Source of the DNA: Melanocharis versteri
Lineage: Eukaryota > Chordata > Aves > Passeriformes > Melanocharitidae
Length of the DNA stretch: 64,000 bases
NCBI GenBank assembly: GCA_013397845.1
Contig: VZTG01001883.1
Location: forward strand, 3,483,649-3,547,648
Reading direction: 5' to 3'
Part shown: positions 37,482 through 50,500 of the stretch, one piece after another
Layout: the number at the start of each line of letters is the position of its first letter
Numbering within the stretch: the stretch's first letter is position 1
Notes under the pieces: model-generated
The model's input: only the letters and a program-made list of their open reading frames with translations
Databases searched by the model: none
Told to the model about the DNA's origin: nothing
Made by a program: the position numbers and the translations under genes

Positions 37482-39074
37482 GCTTGCATCTCCAAAGTAA
37501 ATTATCCCTTCAAGTATAAGAAAATTAAATGCTTCAATGTTTTCAGGAATTTCCTTTTTTCCCTCCCAACTGTTAAACAAAGGTAACTGAAATCTTCAAA
37601 TGAATTTTTTATTAAATTGAAATTTGCCATTTGTTTCTGAAATGTAGTCCAAATCTTGTTACATAATTATTTAGAAAAGTCACAACTGTAAGCATGTACA
37701 TAGATTATTTTAACATATTAAGTCACTATTTCTTGTGGAACTGTATTCATCTGGGTAAGAAAAATATTTTGCTTATACATCATTTCTCTGCTTATCAGGT
37801 TTCACAACTGCACACATCTGCTTCAGGTATGGTTTGAGACCACAAGGAAAACCTATATGGCAGTTGTGAAATTTTTTTCTCAGTGTTTTACATGCAAATG
37901 AAACAGAAAAGCAGGAATTCTGCTACCAAAACTGCTGTTTTGTAACTGGGAGCAGCCAAAGAGTGACCTTTGGCAAGTTTAGGTAAGAAATAAGCAAAAA
38001 TTAATTACTGGAATAATGCAACTTTGATGAAGACTGCTTGTCTTCCAAAAAAAACCCAGACCAGAAATCAAGCCATGGCCTAATACTTAAAGCAGATTGC
38101 ATTTGAATACATTGTTTAGTCTGAGTTGATAGTACTTGAAGTACAGGATTCCTTTTCTTACCCCAGTGAATTTAACATTTCTTTCTTCTATTACCTCTCT
38201 TTCCATTCTCTTGCCCCCTCCACAGTTCTCCAGGTGTTCGGATTAGTATGTTTGACATGTCCTACGCAGCTTATGTCACCCGTACCTTTTATATGAAATT
38301 CCATCCCTTCAAAAAGGGGCATTATTAATGAATGCATATCAACTCAAGATGAAGTTTTGAATTAGAAGATTTTCAATATAAAAGATGAGAATGATTGATA
38401 AAAAATGAAGCCTACTGCAAGTTAATACAAAGTATATCAGGTTTAGACCTGAAGCAGCTGTAGAGGTGTCAGCACGACCTTCACTGAAACAAAGCATATG
38501 CATTCTCATTGCTCACATTCCTTTGACTCTGGTATTGCTCTAAAACCCATTAGCAGGTCCTTTTTAAATGAATTAATTAAAACAATTTTCACTGGAACTC
38601 TCATATTGGTTCTGGATATACATGAAACAAGAAAAATAGTAATGTGCTTTAATGCAGTCAAATACAAAGTTTGTTTTCAGATGTGTAATTCAAACTGGTC
38701 AGTTTAAAGAATCTTCACACATGTAGAAAGTTTAAAAAGTTCTTTGTGAAATTCTTCAGTTATAATTATTTTAAAAATCCTATTATGTTTGGTTACACAA
38801 GACTGCATTTAATATACTTAAAGATGCAGTACTCCTTAGCTGTGACATATTTATGAGCAGTGCATGAAGAAGTTTATAAAATAAGCAGTATATTCTCAGT
38901 GTCAAACAGTTCTCAATGAGAACAATTATTCATTCTGTCTGTTTGTAATTAGGTATGAGATAATTTATGATTATGAAGATAAGTGAGCATTTTTTTTTAG
39001 AATACCGTGGTTTTTTTACAGAAATGTTCCTATAATATAGCCAGAGCTCATAAATTACTCACCTTATATTTCAG

Positions 39075-39255
39075 GCAGATTTCTTGTGGAATTAATAGAC
39101 ATATGGATTCAATCTCAATAGCGTGGATCAAAAACAGTGAACAGGATGCACGATATCAAGAGATTCTCCATAATTTGATGAAAATAAATCCAGGCTTGAC
39201 ATTGACTGATCTGGGACTGGCAAGTGATGGAACTGATACTATCTGTCCCCCTTAG
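39075..39255 (+). other. Weak candidate 3'-terminal coding exon
   Basis: A tatatttcag acceptor-like site (39065-39074) leads into about 60 open codons ending with TAG at 39253-39255. The readable end includes SEQDARYQEILHNLMK and NPGLTLTDLGLASDG, and the composition looks protein-like. I recognise no family. No upstream partner exon is evident, and frames of this size are not rare here. Equally likely to be chance. Confidence 0.13.
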
Positions 39256-40083
39256 AAAAATGGTGAGGACAGAACCTCAAAAGGTTCCTCTTAGATAAGG
39301 ATTCAGAGGTTGGATGCTTATCTGTTTTATAGCCAGTTTTATCTGCAGGCTGAGCTGGAAACCTTTCATGACCAGACTCTCTTCTAAGACTCCTATTGAA
39401 ATTTCACACAGTACACATGTCCTGCAAAAATAGCCTCTGTCACAGCATTCTAAGCCTTTGGTGACAACAAAAATATACACAGTAAAAGGTTTTATTCTAA
39501 CCATAAGAAAATGAAAGAAACTTGGAGTTTAAGTAGCAGTTTAGTTTAGTTCATACAGATTTTTTTACTTAACTTTTTATACACACTAGTGCAATTTAGA
39601 TCTCTGTATAAGGCCTGATATTGAAATACTATGGACAGAATGTACCCACACAGGGATTCTGGAAAATAAAGCTGAGTGGGAGGATGCTTCTCCTATTTTA
39701 AATTTCTCTCAGCCCATAGAAAGGGCGTTCTCAGCTATGTTCCACATATTTACAGCCAAAGAAAGAGGTAGGCTGAAAGACCATTTCAGATCCTGCCTCC
39801 CTGCAAAGCGCTGCAGATGGTCCCAGCCAGACATCCTTGTGCAACAGTAGTCAAAACCACACAAATAAGGAGCAAATAAGAACAAAGTGGATCCTAAAAA
39901 GCTCCAGAGAAAAACTCACCACACAGCTAAAATATGGTGTAAGTTTCTTAATGTTTTCCAGAGGTGCTTGTTTTACATTTAGATTAAATCCCTGAAAGTT
40001 CGACCATTATTAAGCTATTTGTCTTCTACACAAATATTAAATATCTGGAATAATTAAAGTTTAAACAGATTTTTCTGCTAAAC

Positions 40084-40114
40084 AAAAAAAAAAAAAAGAA
40101 AAAAAAGTTTTAAT

Positions 40115-40149
<35 letters not shown>
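40084..40149 (+). repeat. Poly(A) tracts, including a 34-base A run
   Basis: An A-rich tract (40084-40106) is followed by an uninterrupted A run at 40116-40149. I see no retrotransposed gene body or clean target duplication, so it is annotated as simple sequence. Run length is likely to be unreliable in the assembly. Confidence 0.9.
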
Positions 40150-40156
<7 letters not shown>

Positions 40157-43100
40157 AAAATCAATTTTAAAGTCACTGATCTAGGGGAAAAAAAAAGAGT
40201 CACCTTTGACATTAAAATAAATCTCAAAAATTTTACCTAACATGTAAGCCTTTTTTGCTGTAAAATTACCAGTTTCAAAAAGAAGGGGTGGAAATGAACG
40301 TGCTTTTTCAACCATGACAATAGTATTGCTACTTCATTCTTGTAATGTTATGGGACCCCAGGCAGCTCCCAACCTCATCCTGGAATGATGGCATATTTCA
40401 TGATTATGTCCAACTCTGGCAGATAAGAGCATTTATATGCTAATAACAGCAATATGTGTAGCTCTAGAATTTCACCATAAGCAGTGAAGCTTTTAATCAC
40501 AATAAGCCTTATGGGCCCAATTTATCTACTTTTTTTTTAAAAAAAAGATTGTAATACCTACATAGGTGTTCCAAAATGTATTTCCTTTACATCAACTTTT
40601 AGGGCCCTGTAAAATAAGAAATGGATGGGAAATGGTACCTCAGAGGATTGGATTATTAATAAGCAATGGATTATGCATAACTTCTTCAAATCACAAGAGA
40701 AAATGGAAGCTATGTCATGATGGCTGGGTGGTGTTTGGATAAATGGAGAACCAGAAGCTATGCCAGGAACCCACTGAATCATCTTTCCAGAGGAAGCAAA
40801 AATCTACAGCCACAACTGGAATTTGCACAGGCCATAAAGGAACAAAACTCTCCTTAGCACTCACCATGCTGCCTGTAAAAGTTGTTTGGTCTGTGTCTAC
40901 CAGTAACTATTAGTAGTGTGCCTTTTTTTATAGTTGACAGCCCTGTGTATCCAGGTGGTCTCACTGTTTCAATTATATGTTCAGTTAGGTCCCATCTGGC
41001 ACAGAAACTCACTTGCAGCTTTGCCATCATGTTGCTCAGGGCTGACTTCAAGAGCACAATAGTGATTTAAGCTTCCTACCATCAGGACTGCTGGACAGTG
41101 GCTTGCACTGGGAGAAAAAATTGAAAAAAAGAAAGAAAGAAAATTGGAACTGAGTTCACATCATCTTTTATAGATAAACCACTTAATTTCAGTGAACTTA
41201 TGTGACATCTTACCTCTCTCCATTAACTGCCTAAGGATGCTGTGTCCAGCACCCTAGGATAGTTAACAGTTTGAATTTCTCCCCGTTTTCTTTAACTCAC
41301 ATGCTGCAGCAGTGCTTCAGGTCACTGTTAGATGATAACATCCGTGATCTGAGACAGGGGGTTTTTCACACAGCCGTATGGAGGGCAAAATTATTTCAGA
41401 AATGAAAAATGTTGTAGGATGCTTGGAAGCTAGAATGACTCTGAAATTATTTTAAAACTTTCAACCAACCAGATTTCAGTTTTGCAATTTTTTTCTAATT
41501 TAATAATGTACACATGACATGAAAATTTTCACCAGAATTTTTATCATCATCATATATACCCTTTCTAACCGAATCTGCTTCCACTCTGACCACTTCAAAG
41601 CAATGATTTTATTTCAGATGTCAAAACTCTGCCAACATATTATCAAATTCTTCCAATACATCAGAGATTAATTACTAAAATACATGCTTCATTCCCAGAA
41701 CTGGATAAATGTCAGGCACACAAATGCTCCTTAAAAAGGTAGGTCACAGATGTCCATGAAATCTTGTTGAATATTCCCCCTTTTGCAGAAATACAACATT
41801 TCTAAAAAGTTTACGAAATTTTATAATGTTAAAACCTACCCAAGTTGTTCCATTAAGGTATTTAGACCAAGTCAGTAATCTGATCTGACAACGTAGCTGG
41901 CTCTGCTTTGAGCAGCAGGTCTCCTGAGGTACCTCACCACCTGAATTATTTTGTGATCCTATTATGATCATCACTTGTATTCTAGACAAATATCACTTAT
42001 AGTGCATCAGATACAATCTTTCATGGAAGCCATTAAACAAATTAATCCTATTGAAAGTTTGCTAAGTCACTTTCAATATGCAAAAAAAATGAAGACATTT
42101 TGAAAGGCAAACACAGGAAAGAGAAAATGTTGACTTTAGCCTCTAAACATTCATTCACAAATGTGCTTTAAGAATTCTTCATGCCATCTTCTGGGTAAGT
42201 TTCAAAAGTATCTTTTATATCTGGCAGAAATATAAGATGTAGCAGTTCAGTACTGTTCATGCAAATGTCACAGCTGCACAAAGAATAAAATAAAGAAACC
42301 AGACCCCAATGGTTTCTTTCTTTTTAACACATGGATCAAATGAACCATAGCCTGTAATTACATTCCCAGAGAGTAGCAGAGATAGCAAAAATTGATATCT
42401 ATCATTTGGATTATATAGTTACTAATTCAAATCTCCTCTAGAAAGGATAATCATAGGCAGTGGAGAGAGCTAATACCTGGAATATAATATTCTGAGGCAA
42501 AACCTGGTCTTCTTGGAGACCTAATTTTCCTTCATCTCTCTGACTATGCATAGAAAAGCTAGGTCCTGGGAGCTAGGCCACCCTTAGAATTTTCCTCCTT
42601 GAGCTCTCCCTATTAGACAATAAGGGCCTCCCCAACACAAGAGATCCCACACCTGGCTCTGAGCAGGACCACGTGTGCTGTTATTGTCCTTTACACAGCT
42701 GTAACATTGACTGGCACAGGTGGAAACTCCACCTCTCAAAGATCTTTTAGTGTTAGATATTATGGCTATAAATGCAAGCTGTCTAGAAGGCCATCTAGCT
42801 CATTACAGGAATCAACCTACCACCTCACCAATAAAGAAAGAAATGCAAAGAAGATTTGTTCCTCCCTTTCCCATCTCTTAGAAAATTTAACCTCCTCCAT
42901 TAAAATCTCTTCAGATTCCAATAATGCGCAACATAAATTGTAATCAAACCAATATGGTATTGGAACAAATTTTTTACAACCGCAGGTAAGAAGCGCCATT
43001 AAAAACTGACTCAAGCTACTAAAAGTAACTATCCCCTCAATATACAGCTCAGCCTGACTGCCCACTGCCAGCCTGAAGGCTGGATAACACAGCTGCCAGT

Positions 43101-43286
43101 GACCCTCCAGTTCCCCACAGCGAAGGCAGCGTGCTGTGTCTGAGGGGTGGGCACATCTGGAGCCACCACACAGCTGCCTTGTTAGTAGGGCTTGCACCAC
43201 AGGAAAAGCACATAGAAACCTCAGAGATTAGCCCAAAATATCAATCCACTATCCTCTAACTCCAGCTTCTAAAGCTTTCAGCTACC

Positions 43287-43334
43287 CAAGTGACTGCAAG
43301 TGACTGTATCTTTTCCAGATAAGAATCTGGAAAA
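43287..43334. repeat. Tandem 10-mer plus 10-bp hairpin
   Basis: caagtgactg occurs twice in direct tandem (43287-43306). It is followed by an inverted repeat with arms 43311-43320 and 43325-43334 around a 4-nt loop. Confidence 0.8.
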
Positions 43335-44103
43335 AAGTAAGATTTATCATTTACCTTCCAGCTGAACAACAGCAGGAATAGCAGTGAGAACTACGCACTG
43401 AAGATGTTCGACAAGTCATTAATGCAGGCCTGGAAGATGCTCAGGTATTACAGTGATATAAGGACTACAGACTTTGACATAACCTGTCATAAGAAGATAC
43501 ATAACAAGATACCTTCAACAATTTTTCAATACTTAAATCAGCTGTAAGTGCTTTTATAATATGAGTGAGAATTTGTACTTTTCTGGGTGCAAGCAAAACA
43601 CTTGGTGGATCATCCCACAGGGTCTTACATATGCAACAACTATGCAGTATACCTAGCTAAGCCCTGGTTATGCTTATTAAATAACTTGGTAGCAGTCAAT
43701 GAGAATTTAAATTACAATCCCCTTCCATTTAATTTCATGATTAGGACACTTAATTTGAACTACTATTTTATGCAAGCCAAGCCACTGAAACAAAATGCAT
43801 CCTTATTATTTTCAAGAAATAAAATTTTTAAAAATACCTAAAAAGCTCAGAGTAACTCAGATTTGGGTTGCTTTTACCCTTTTTTCCTCTGACAGAAGGC
43901 ATTTCATTGACAGTACTAGAAATAAAATTGTGCTTGCCATAGTCCAAAGCAGGCCTTGTTTTGTTTGTAATTTTTGATTTGTTTTATCCAGTGTGACCAT
44001 TCATTGCAAATTCCTGATGTGATTTAAATGATCAAGTGTCTGAACGTCAGTGTAACTAAATGGTTTAAATGGTTGCACAGATATGGTTGCACCATAGCAA
44101 AAC

Positions 44104-44662
44104 CACAGAGCCATTTGAATTGTTAAGGTTGGAAGAGACCTCTAAGATCATCGAGTCCAACTGTCATCATAGTACCACTGAGTTCACCACTCAACCATGT
44201 TCTCAGGTGCCACACCCAAGTGATTTTTGAACACTTCCAGGCATCTTGGTTCCACCACTTCCCCGGGACACCTGTTCCAATGCCTGAAAACCATTTAACT
44301 GAAGACATTTCTCCCAATGTCCAACCTAAACCTTCCCCGGTGCAACCTGAGGCTATTTCCCCTTGTCCCTTGTTACCTGGATGAAGAGCCTGGCTACAGC
44401 CTCCTTTCAGGTAGTTGTACAGAGTGATAAGGTTTCCATGAGCTTTCTTTGGTCCAGGCTGAACACCCCCAGCTCTCAGCTGCTCCTCACAAGCCCTGTG
44501 CTCCAGACAGTGCACCAGCTTTGCTGCCCTCCTCAGGACATGCCCCTTACCTCAGTGTCTGTCTCGAGGTGAGGGGCCCAAAACTGAGCACAGGATTTGA
44601 GGTGTGGCCTCGCCAGTGCTGAGTACAGGCGCTGCTGAGGAGGGGAGTGATAGAGTGGCTTT
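44104..44662 (-). mobile_element. CR1 LINE 3' fragment, antisense
   Basis: The plus strand starts with the reverse complement of a CR1 3' end, AGGTTGGAAGAGACCTCTAA then GATCATCGAGTCCAAC. It continues through ACTTCCCCGGGACACCTGTT (diverged), CCTTGTCCC, a GTCCAGGCTGAACACCCCCA segment and CTGAGCACAGGATTTGAGGT, into the ORF2 C-terminal coding part. It differs in sequence from the CR1 at 18038-18972 and so belongs to another subfamily. The minus-strand frame at 44515-44123 lies inside it but carries disruptions. It is 5'-truncated near 44662. Confidence 0.92.
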
Positions 44663-47149
44663 GAGGGGCACCTGACATCCAGCCAGAATCAAACCACCAC
44701 AATGTACAGCAAATATACATTCTTCTACTCTTCTCCAAAGCCATCGATCTTTCTTTCTTCGTTTCCATGTAAAATAAAATAAACAAATAAATGTCCAGCT
44801 GTGCTAAAGCCTGAAAACTTTAGCCTAGAAGGAGTAAATTTTCCCACTACTGAGCAAGTGAATTTGAAATGTTAGAGTAGAAACAGTTTTGCAGCATTAT
44901 CTGCAATGGCCACTTCTGTTCCCATAATGAGAATTCTAATGATAACACAGCAAATCCCAAATTATTTCTGCTTGTACAGATTTGTAGTATTACAAATGGA
45001 ACCAAGCAGAGCACAAGCCAGGTCTCAGCTGCAGGAATGTCTCAGATTAGCCCATTCGAATTACAGATACGCAAGACCTTATGCTGCCTTTGCTCGAAAC
45101 AACATTTAGGGAAAGGTTTGAATCCTTGCTACTTTTCAGTCTTCTTTTTTTCTTTTTTTTTTTTTTCCCAGATAATTCAGTACTTTCAGAATCTTACCTG
45201 GCTTGATATTCAGAGCCACAGAGCAGAGTTTTTCAAGATAAAACTTTCTTTGATGATAACAGTTCAAGCCCAAACATTATGCCACTGGCAGAGAGGAAAT
45301 ATTTATCCCAAAGCCACTTATTTATTTTATATTTTAAGAGATTGCAGCCCTTACAAACTACAGTGCTTATCCTCTCAGAGGCACACACTTGAATGAAAAT
45401 AGGATGGAATTAAGCAAAATTCAGGGAAGAAGAGCCAGACTCTCCTTTGGTGTAAAGCTGCTGCCAGGGGCCTAAGCTGATATATAGCAGCTGGCAGTTT
45501 GGCTTGTGTATTTTCAGAACAAAAAAAAGAATCAATGCTTTCAGACTCAGCTTCCATTCTCTCGTGACACAGTGATATTTGAGAATCTTTCTTTTCAAAT
45601 ATCTTGTAATTGCCTTTGGTAACTATTAATATGCAAAAGGGAAATGAGAAATAAATCAACAAACTTACTTGTTCAAGCAAAGCTTAACAGCCCAAATAGT
45701 CTGCATGACTAAGCATGTTCTTGTGGTTTCATGTCCTTGAGGCTGAAGGTGGGAAGACCACTGCAATTACATACACACAAAAAAAAAGGCGTCATTGTGA
45801 CTTAGGATGAATCAACACATTCCTCTTATAAAACTTGTAGAAGTAGATGGTGACCATAATTCCCATCACAATCCTTCGTTTTATGCCAGAATCTTCCGAA
45901 GCCGCCATCAACACACTACAAATCCTACATTTATGTTCTAAGTAATGTTTCTATTATCCAGCCTTTCTTATTTATTCTCCCCACACACCTAAAGATTCAG
46001 TCCAAATTCTCCTGAAGAAATATTATTTCTTGTCTTGTTAAAGACAGTCTTTCCTCACTTACAGGTACTTGGAGCAGTACTGCAAAGAGTGTTACTTCAG
46101 CATTGTAATTTGGTTATTTCTCTACTGATTCCGCCTTATTCTATCTCTTTACTGACATGGCATCTCACAGCCCATTTCTTCTTTAATTTCTAGTGCTTGT
46201 TACATATCAGCCCCTGATCCCAGACTCATTTCCTGGCATGTCATGCTTATAATCCTACACATTTGTGCCTTGTTTCCCCTCTTCCACATTTCTCCTCACA
46301 GAAATTACCCACCCTTGCAGAAGACTGTTCTTCAAACCCTTCCCTCACCACAAGGGAGGCAATACATTTGCCAGCCAACCACTGTTATTCAGTAGAGAAT
46401 ATCACTCATACCATTTCAAATAAATCAATTCAACATCAGACTTCAGTTTATTTTCCTCCTTTAATTACCACGGACTACACAGAAACAGAGTTTTATTTCA
46501 CGCAGGAGGCCAGGTGGGCTTCCAGTGTCAGACAGCTCCTACGGTGTAGCACTCTGAGTGAGCCTTTCCCTGCTGCTTACATCAGGGCAAGCCTTTCTCA
46601 TCACAGCCCTCCCGCAATTCTCTCCCAATGGTCAAGCCGTGTGGTCACTCGCGTCAGTCAGCATTTACGCTGACCTGATTTTTCTATCACAAAAGGCTCT
46701 TTGCACTCCTGAGCCTTTTGGAGCATCAGTCTGTGAGCAAAGGAGTCTGCACTAATACCAATACCACCAGTCAAACAGATCACGATATAACACTTAAATT
46801 TGCCTTGATTTTGGATCACGCAAGAAAGCAGTTATCAAAACTTTTCTGTTTATTAATTTGGTTTTTGGATTTCATTCTTATAAAAAGGTAAAGACAGTCT
46901 TCTTAATTTCATTTTTTTTTTGTGAATAAATAATTTCCTTTTTCTTACATTCCTGTAACATAGTTGCCCCTTAATGGAATAGTGAAAAAAAAGTAACTAT
47001 TTTAAGTAAGGACTTTTTTACTCTTCTGGAATGTAAACAATATATTTAAAATCACATTACCTTAAATATGTTCACGTCTGTAAGATACAGAGAAGTTAAG
47101 AGAAGGAAAAAAGAGAGAAATTAACTGAAAAACAGACAAGTGATGCCAA

Positions 47150-47540
47150 TATTCTGCTATATTTTGTGCTTTTGCTTTCAAAGGCAGATTAGTACAAATT
47201 GAATTTTGGACTAGTTTTGCATAGCTGTAACTCCTACATTTGATTGTACGAAATATGATTAATTTGAATTATTTAGGTGCCGCATGAATAGCACCAAACC
47301 AGTTGATTGCATTCTTGATTGAGTTACATTATATTTGTGTGGTTACATGTAGCCAGTGTTATTATTCTTATATTAAGGCTAAATAAATGTGCCCTTTTGA
47401 TAAGAAATGGTGTTTGCAATCTTTCATTTGTATCATGTTATTAAAGATTTTGCCTAGAATACAATGAAATCTGGCTAAAAGGGGGAAAAATAAAAATAAT
47501 TTGCTGAGCACCAATGCTTCAATTAATTAACTTCTGTTTC
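47150..47540. promoter_or_regulatory. Possible conserved non-coding element
   Basis: Dense in motif-like words without repeat character: GATTAAT and GAATTATTTA near 47258-47274, TTTGCAT-type words near 47215, CTAAATAAATG near 47380, and TTAATTAA at 47523-47530. No transposon similarity is seen. The pattern resembles vertebrate developmental enhancers rich in homeodomain and POU sites, but this is inference from composition only. Confidence 0.22.
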
Positions 47541-50500
47541 TGCAAACAGCCGTAAGTGAAAGAATCAAACTACTATGTTTTGTAGATGAACGATCAGCAA
47601 ATGCTCAAGCTCATCTGTCATGGTCTAGTTTTGTAGCCTGATAAGAAAAATGAAGCTAGTATTTTCTGAATTCATAAAACAGTTTGGGTTGCGGTTTACA
47701 TAATATCCACATTTAATTAGAGTGGAACCAGTGGAGACATTGAATCCCTGTTCAGTCTGGCAGTAGGGTAAAGGGCTTATCATCTGTCCTTCACAGACAG
47801 AAAAGGTTAACACAAAGTGTATACATGTTTTCATGCCATCTAACCCTTGGATCAATCACATTCTCAGCTTAATGTAGTGGGTGAACATTTCTGCAGTCAG
47901 AATTTCTCATTACGGATATGTTATTTTTCCAGGGATTTAAGCACTCACTCTGTTCACCCGGTTATTCTGCCAGGATATCCTTTGCCAAAAGAGACTCTAG
48001 AAATAAAACATTTCACTGCACTGTGTTAGTAGAATGAAAACTCATTCTTTTTCTTGGTCTTGTTTTTCTTTTAGAAGAAGAAAAATTATTCCATGGTGTC
48101 AGATAACTATGTCACTGGGGAGAAGGCCTCTCTGTAGCAGGTTGTATTTCTTCCTTGTCTACACTGCTCATAGCACTGTGCCAATGTCATAACCACATTT
48201 CTGTGAAGCAGCTTGGCTTATCCCAGATGCATAGATAACTTACAGAGACCTGTTACTCATAAGCAGAGCTATTTACAGATCCAGAGCACCTGAAAATGAA
48301 GGGACAAATATTTGAGAGCTCAGGGTAAACCTGAAAGTCTCTCAAATCATAGTTACATGCATATAGAAATAATCTACGCAAGCTTTGCGGCTATAACTGT
48401 GTTTTCTGTAGTTATAACTCCACCACTTCCTCTTTATTTTAATTATATAATCATATCTATATTTTATATATTATCAAAATATGCGTAAGTCTCACACACA
48501 GACATATGTATGTAAATAAAAAGCTCTATCACCCAAGCCAAAGTGCTTTTAAGTAAAATCCATAGGTTTTCAGGCAATGGGGCTTCAAACCATTGTAACC
48601 TTTAGAATTTTTTTTTCTAATCAATCAAATATTAGAAATATGCTTTATACACTTGTGCTTAAATACGTTTTTTTTAACTTACCTCTCAGCAGTGCATATG
48701 ATCATGCACCTTATGTTGGATAAGGGGATCTTTTACATCTTTTCAGTTCCATCAGACTCAGAAAACTACTATCTTTTCTAGCTCAGAAAGGAAAGTCATC
48801 CTAGTTATGTGAGATTAAAATCTTTTAACCCCAATATGAGTTACATATGTCACAACACACACAGTCTTGTAGAAATCCTGCAGCAGTGTTACAGAAAGAC
48901 TTCTGATACGAATACAAAAAGTCTACTTGAATCTGTTTTTCTTTCCTCCTTTCAAACTTGATATGAGCATTAAATATTTAGTTTAAATACGAGACAGACA
49001 GCTAAACCAAAACCTCACAAATGCCATTACAACGGAAGTCATGCAGGGCTCTTCTCCAAGGACTGCAGAGCCTCTTCTGTGCTCCCACAGATGATCAGCC
49101 AGCTTAGCCACATCGGCCCAGCTTCCCCAGCCAACACCCACTCCTTTCTGCTCCTTTTTTATCAGTGACCATTATCAAAGACATAGAGAAGTTTTAAGTT
49201 CAGCAGTAACTATCCACAAGCCAGTTCTTAGCTTTTTAGCACTGAAATATTTTGGCCACTGCACCGCTTAGAAAGCTGCAGCAAACTAAATGAAGATACC
49301 ACAGCTCCATCTTTAAAGGAAAACTTCCTTTAGAAGAAAGAACCTGCAGCAGCTAAATATCTTCTTTAGCATAGATCCCTCCTGACAGAAGAATAGAACA
49401 CACCTGGAAAGTCTGTTGGCTCTAAGAAACAACGGTATGTATGGACCAGCTCACTGAGATACAACGCTTGGTTTCTTTGGGATCTATACACGTCATTTAC
49501 AAAAGCAGACAAAAAGTACTCATTTCAGCCAGGCAAGATATTCTAGAATATTTTTGTTATTAGATACTTCTCTTGCAACCATAATAAAAAAAGATTCCAT
49601 TAGAAATTTACCTCTGATTCTAGACAGGCACTAACAAAACCAGTTCTGTTCAGAAGTGAAAACTGGACCTCCTAAAAAAAATTGCAGAAACCCAAACAAA
49701 CGTGCAATAGTGTCGTGCTTCTGTACACTGATGCATACCTTATACATAATCTGTAGATATTTATTTAATCACTTTCCTTTGAACATTCAGACTACACTAA
49801 ACAAACTGGAGTTTGATAGCCTTCTGAAATACTACCTTCTGAACTTTCCTTTTCAAATGGCCTGATCAAGGCTCTTCACTATCCGAATATTCTGTATCAG
49901 TTGCTTGGCACTTGTCTCATCACTGTCCAGCATCAAGACAGTAGAGTTTTGAGGTCGTATTTTCTTTCTCTATTCTGCTCTTCCCAGGCAAGCCAGGCTC
50001 ATTAGCTTCACTTCCATTCTTTTCTATCTTTTCAAAGTCTAACATCATCATATTTGGAACAATGACTAGATGAAATTAATCCAGTGCTCTGAGTCTTTAA
50101 TGCATATCTGTTGACAACATTTGGTCTCCTGAGGCTGCAGTCACCTCTGTTTCTCACCAGTTTTAAATAAACCATTTCTCCTGTATTGAGATGATGGTTT
50201 CCCTTAAAGTAATTTATCTTATCGTAATACTGAATAAAACAGTATATCTGACCGACTGTCTGGTTGCCTTACACTTAATCAGCCTCTGACCAAGGTTAAA
50301 CCTTCATTGCAGCAAAGAATTCTTACCCTGTCCCAATGTATTTCTGTTTTGTATGTGTTCTACAGCTGCAGTCAACAGATAACATCATTTATAAATGTCA
50401 GCTTGAGTATAAACTATCTGACCCAGCTCAAATCTTTTTGGTCACGGAACAGCTTATCCAGAGATATCTTTATGTTTTTAAGCATTATACCCCAGGAGGA

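Larger units (their letters stand above)
37482..44103. other. AT-rich non-coding block
   Basis: No supportable gene. Contains a weak candidate terminal exon (39075-39255, plus), A-rich runs (40084-40149), GAAA repeats near 41127-41143, a small minus-strand frame with a zinc-knuckle-like spacing (43087-43128), and a tandem 10-mer with a nearby hairpin (43287-43334). Confidence 0.6.
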
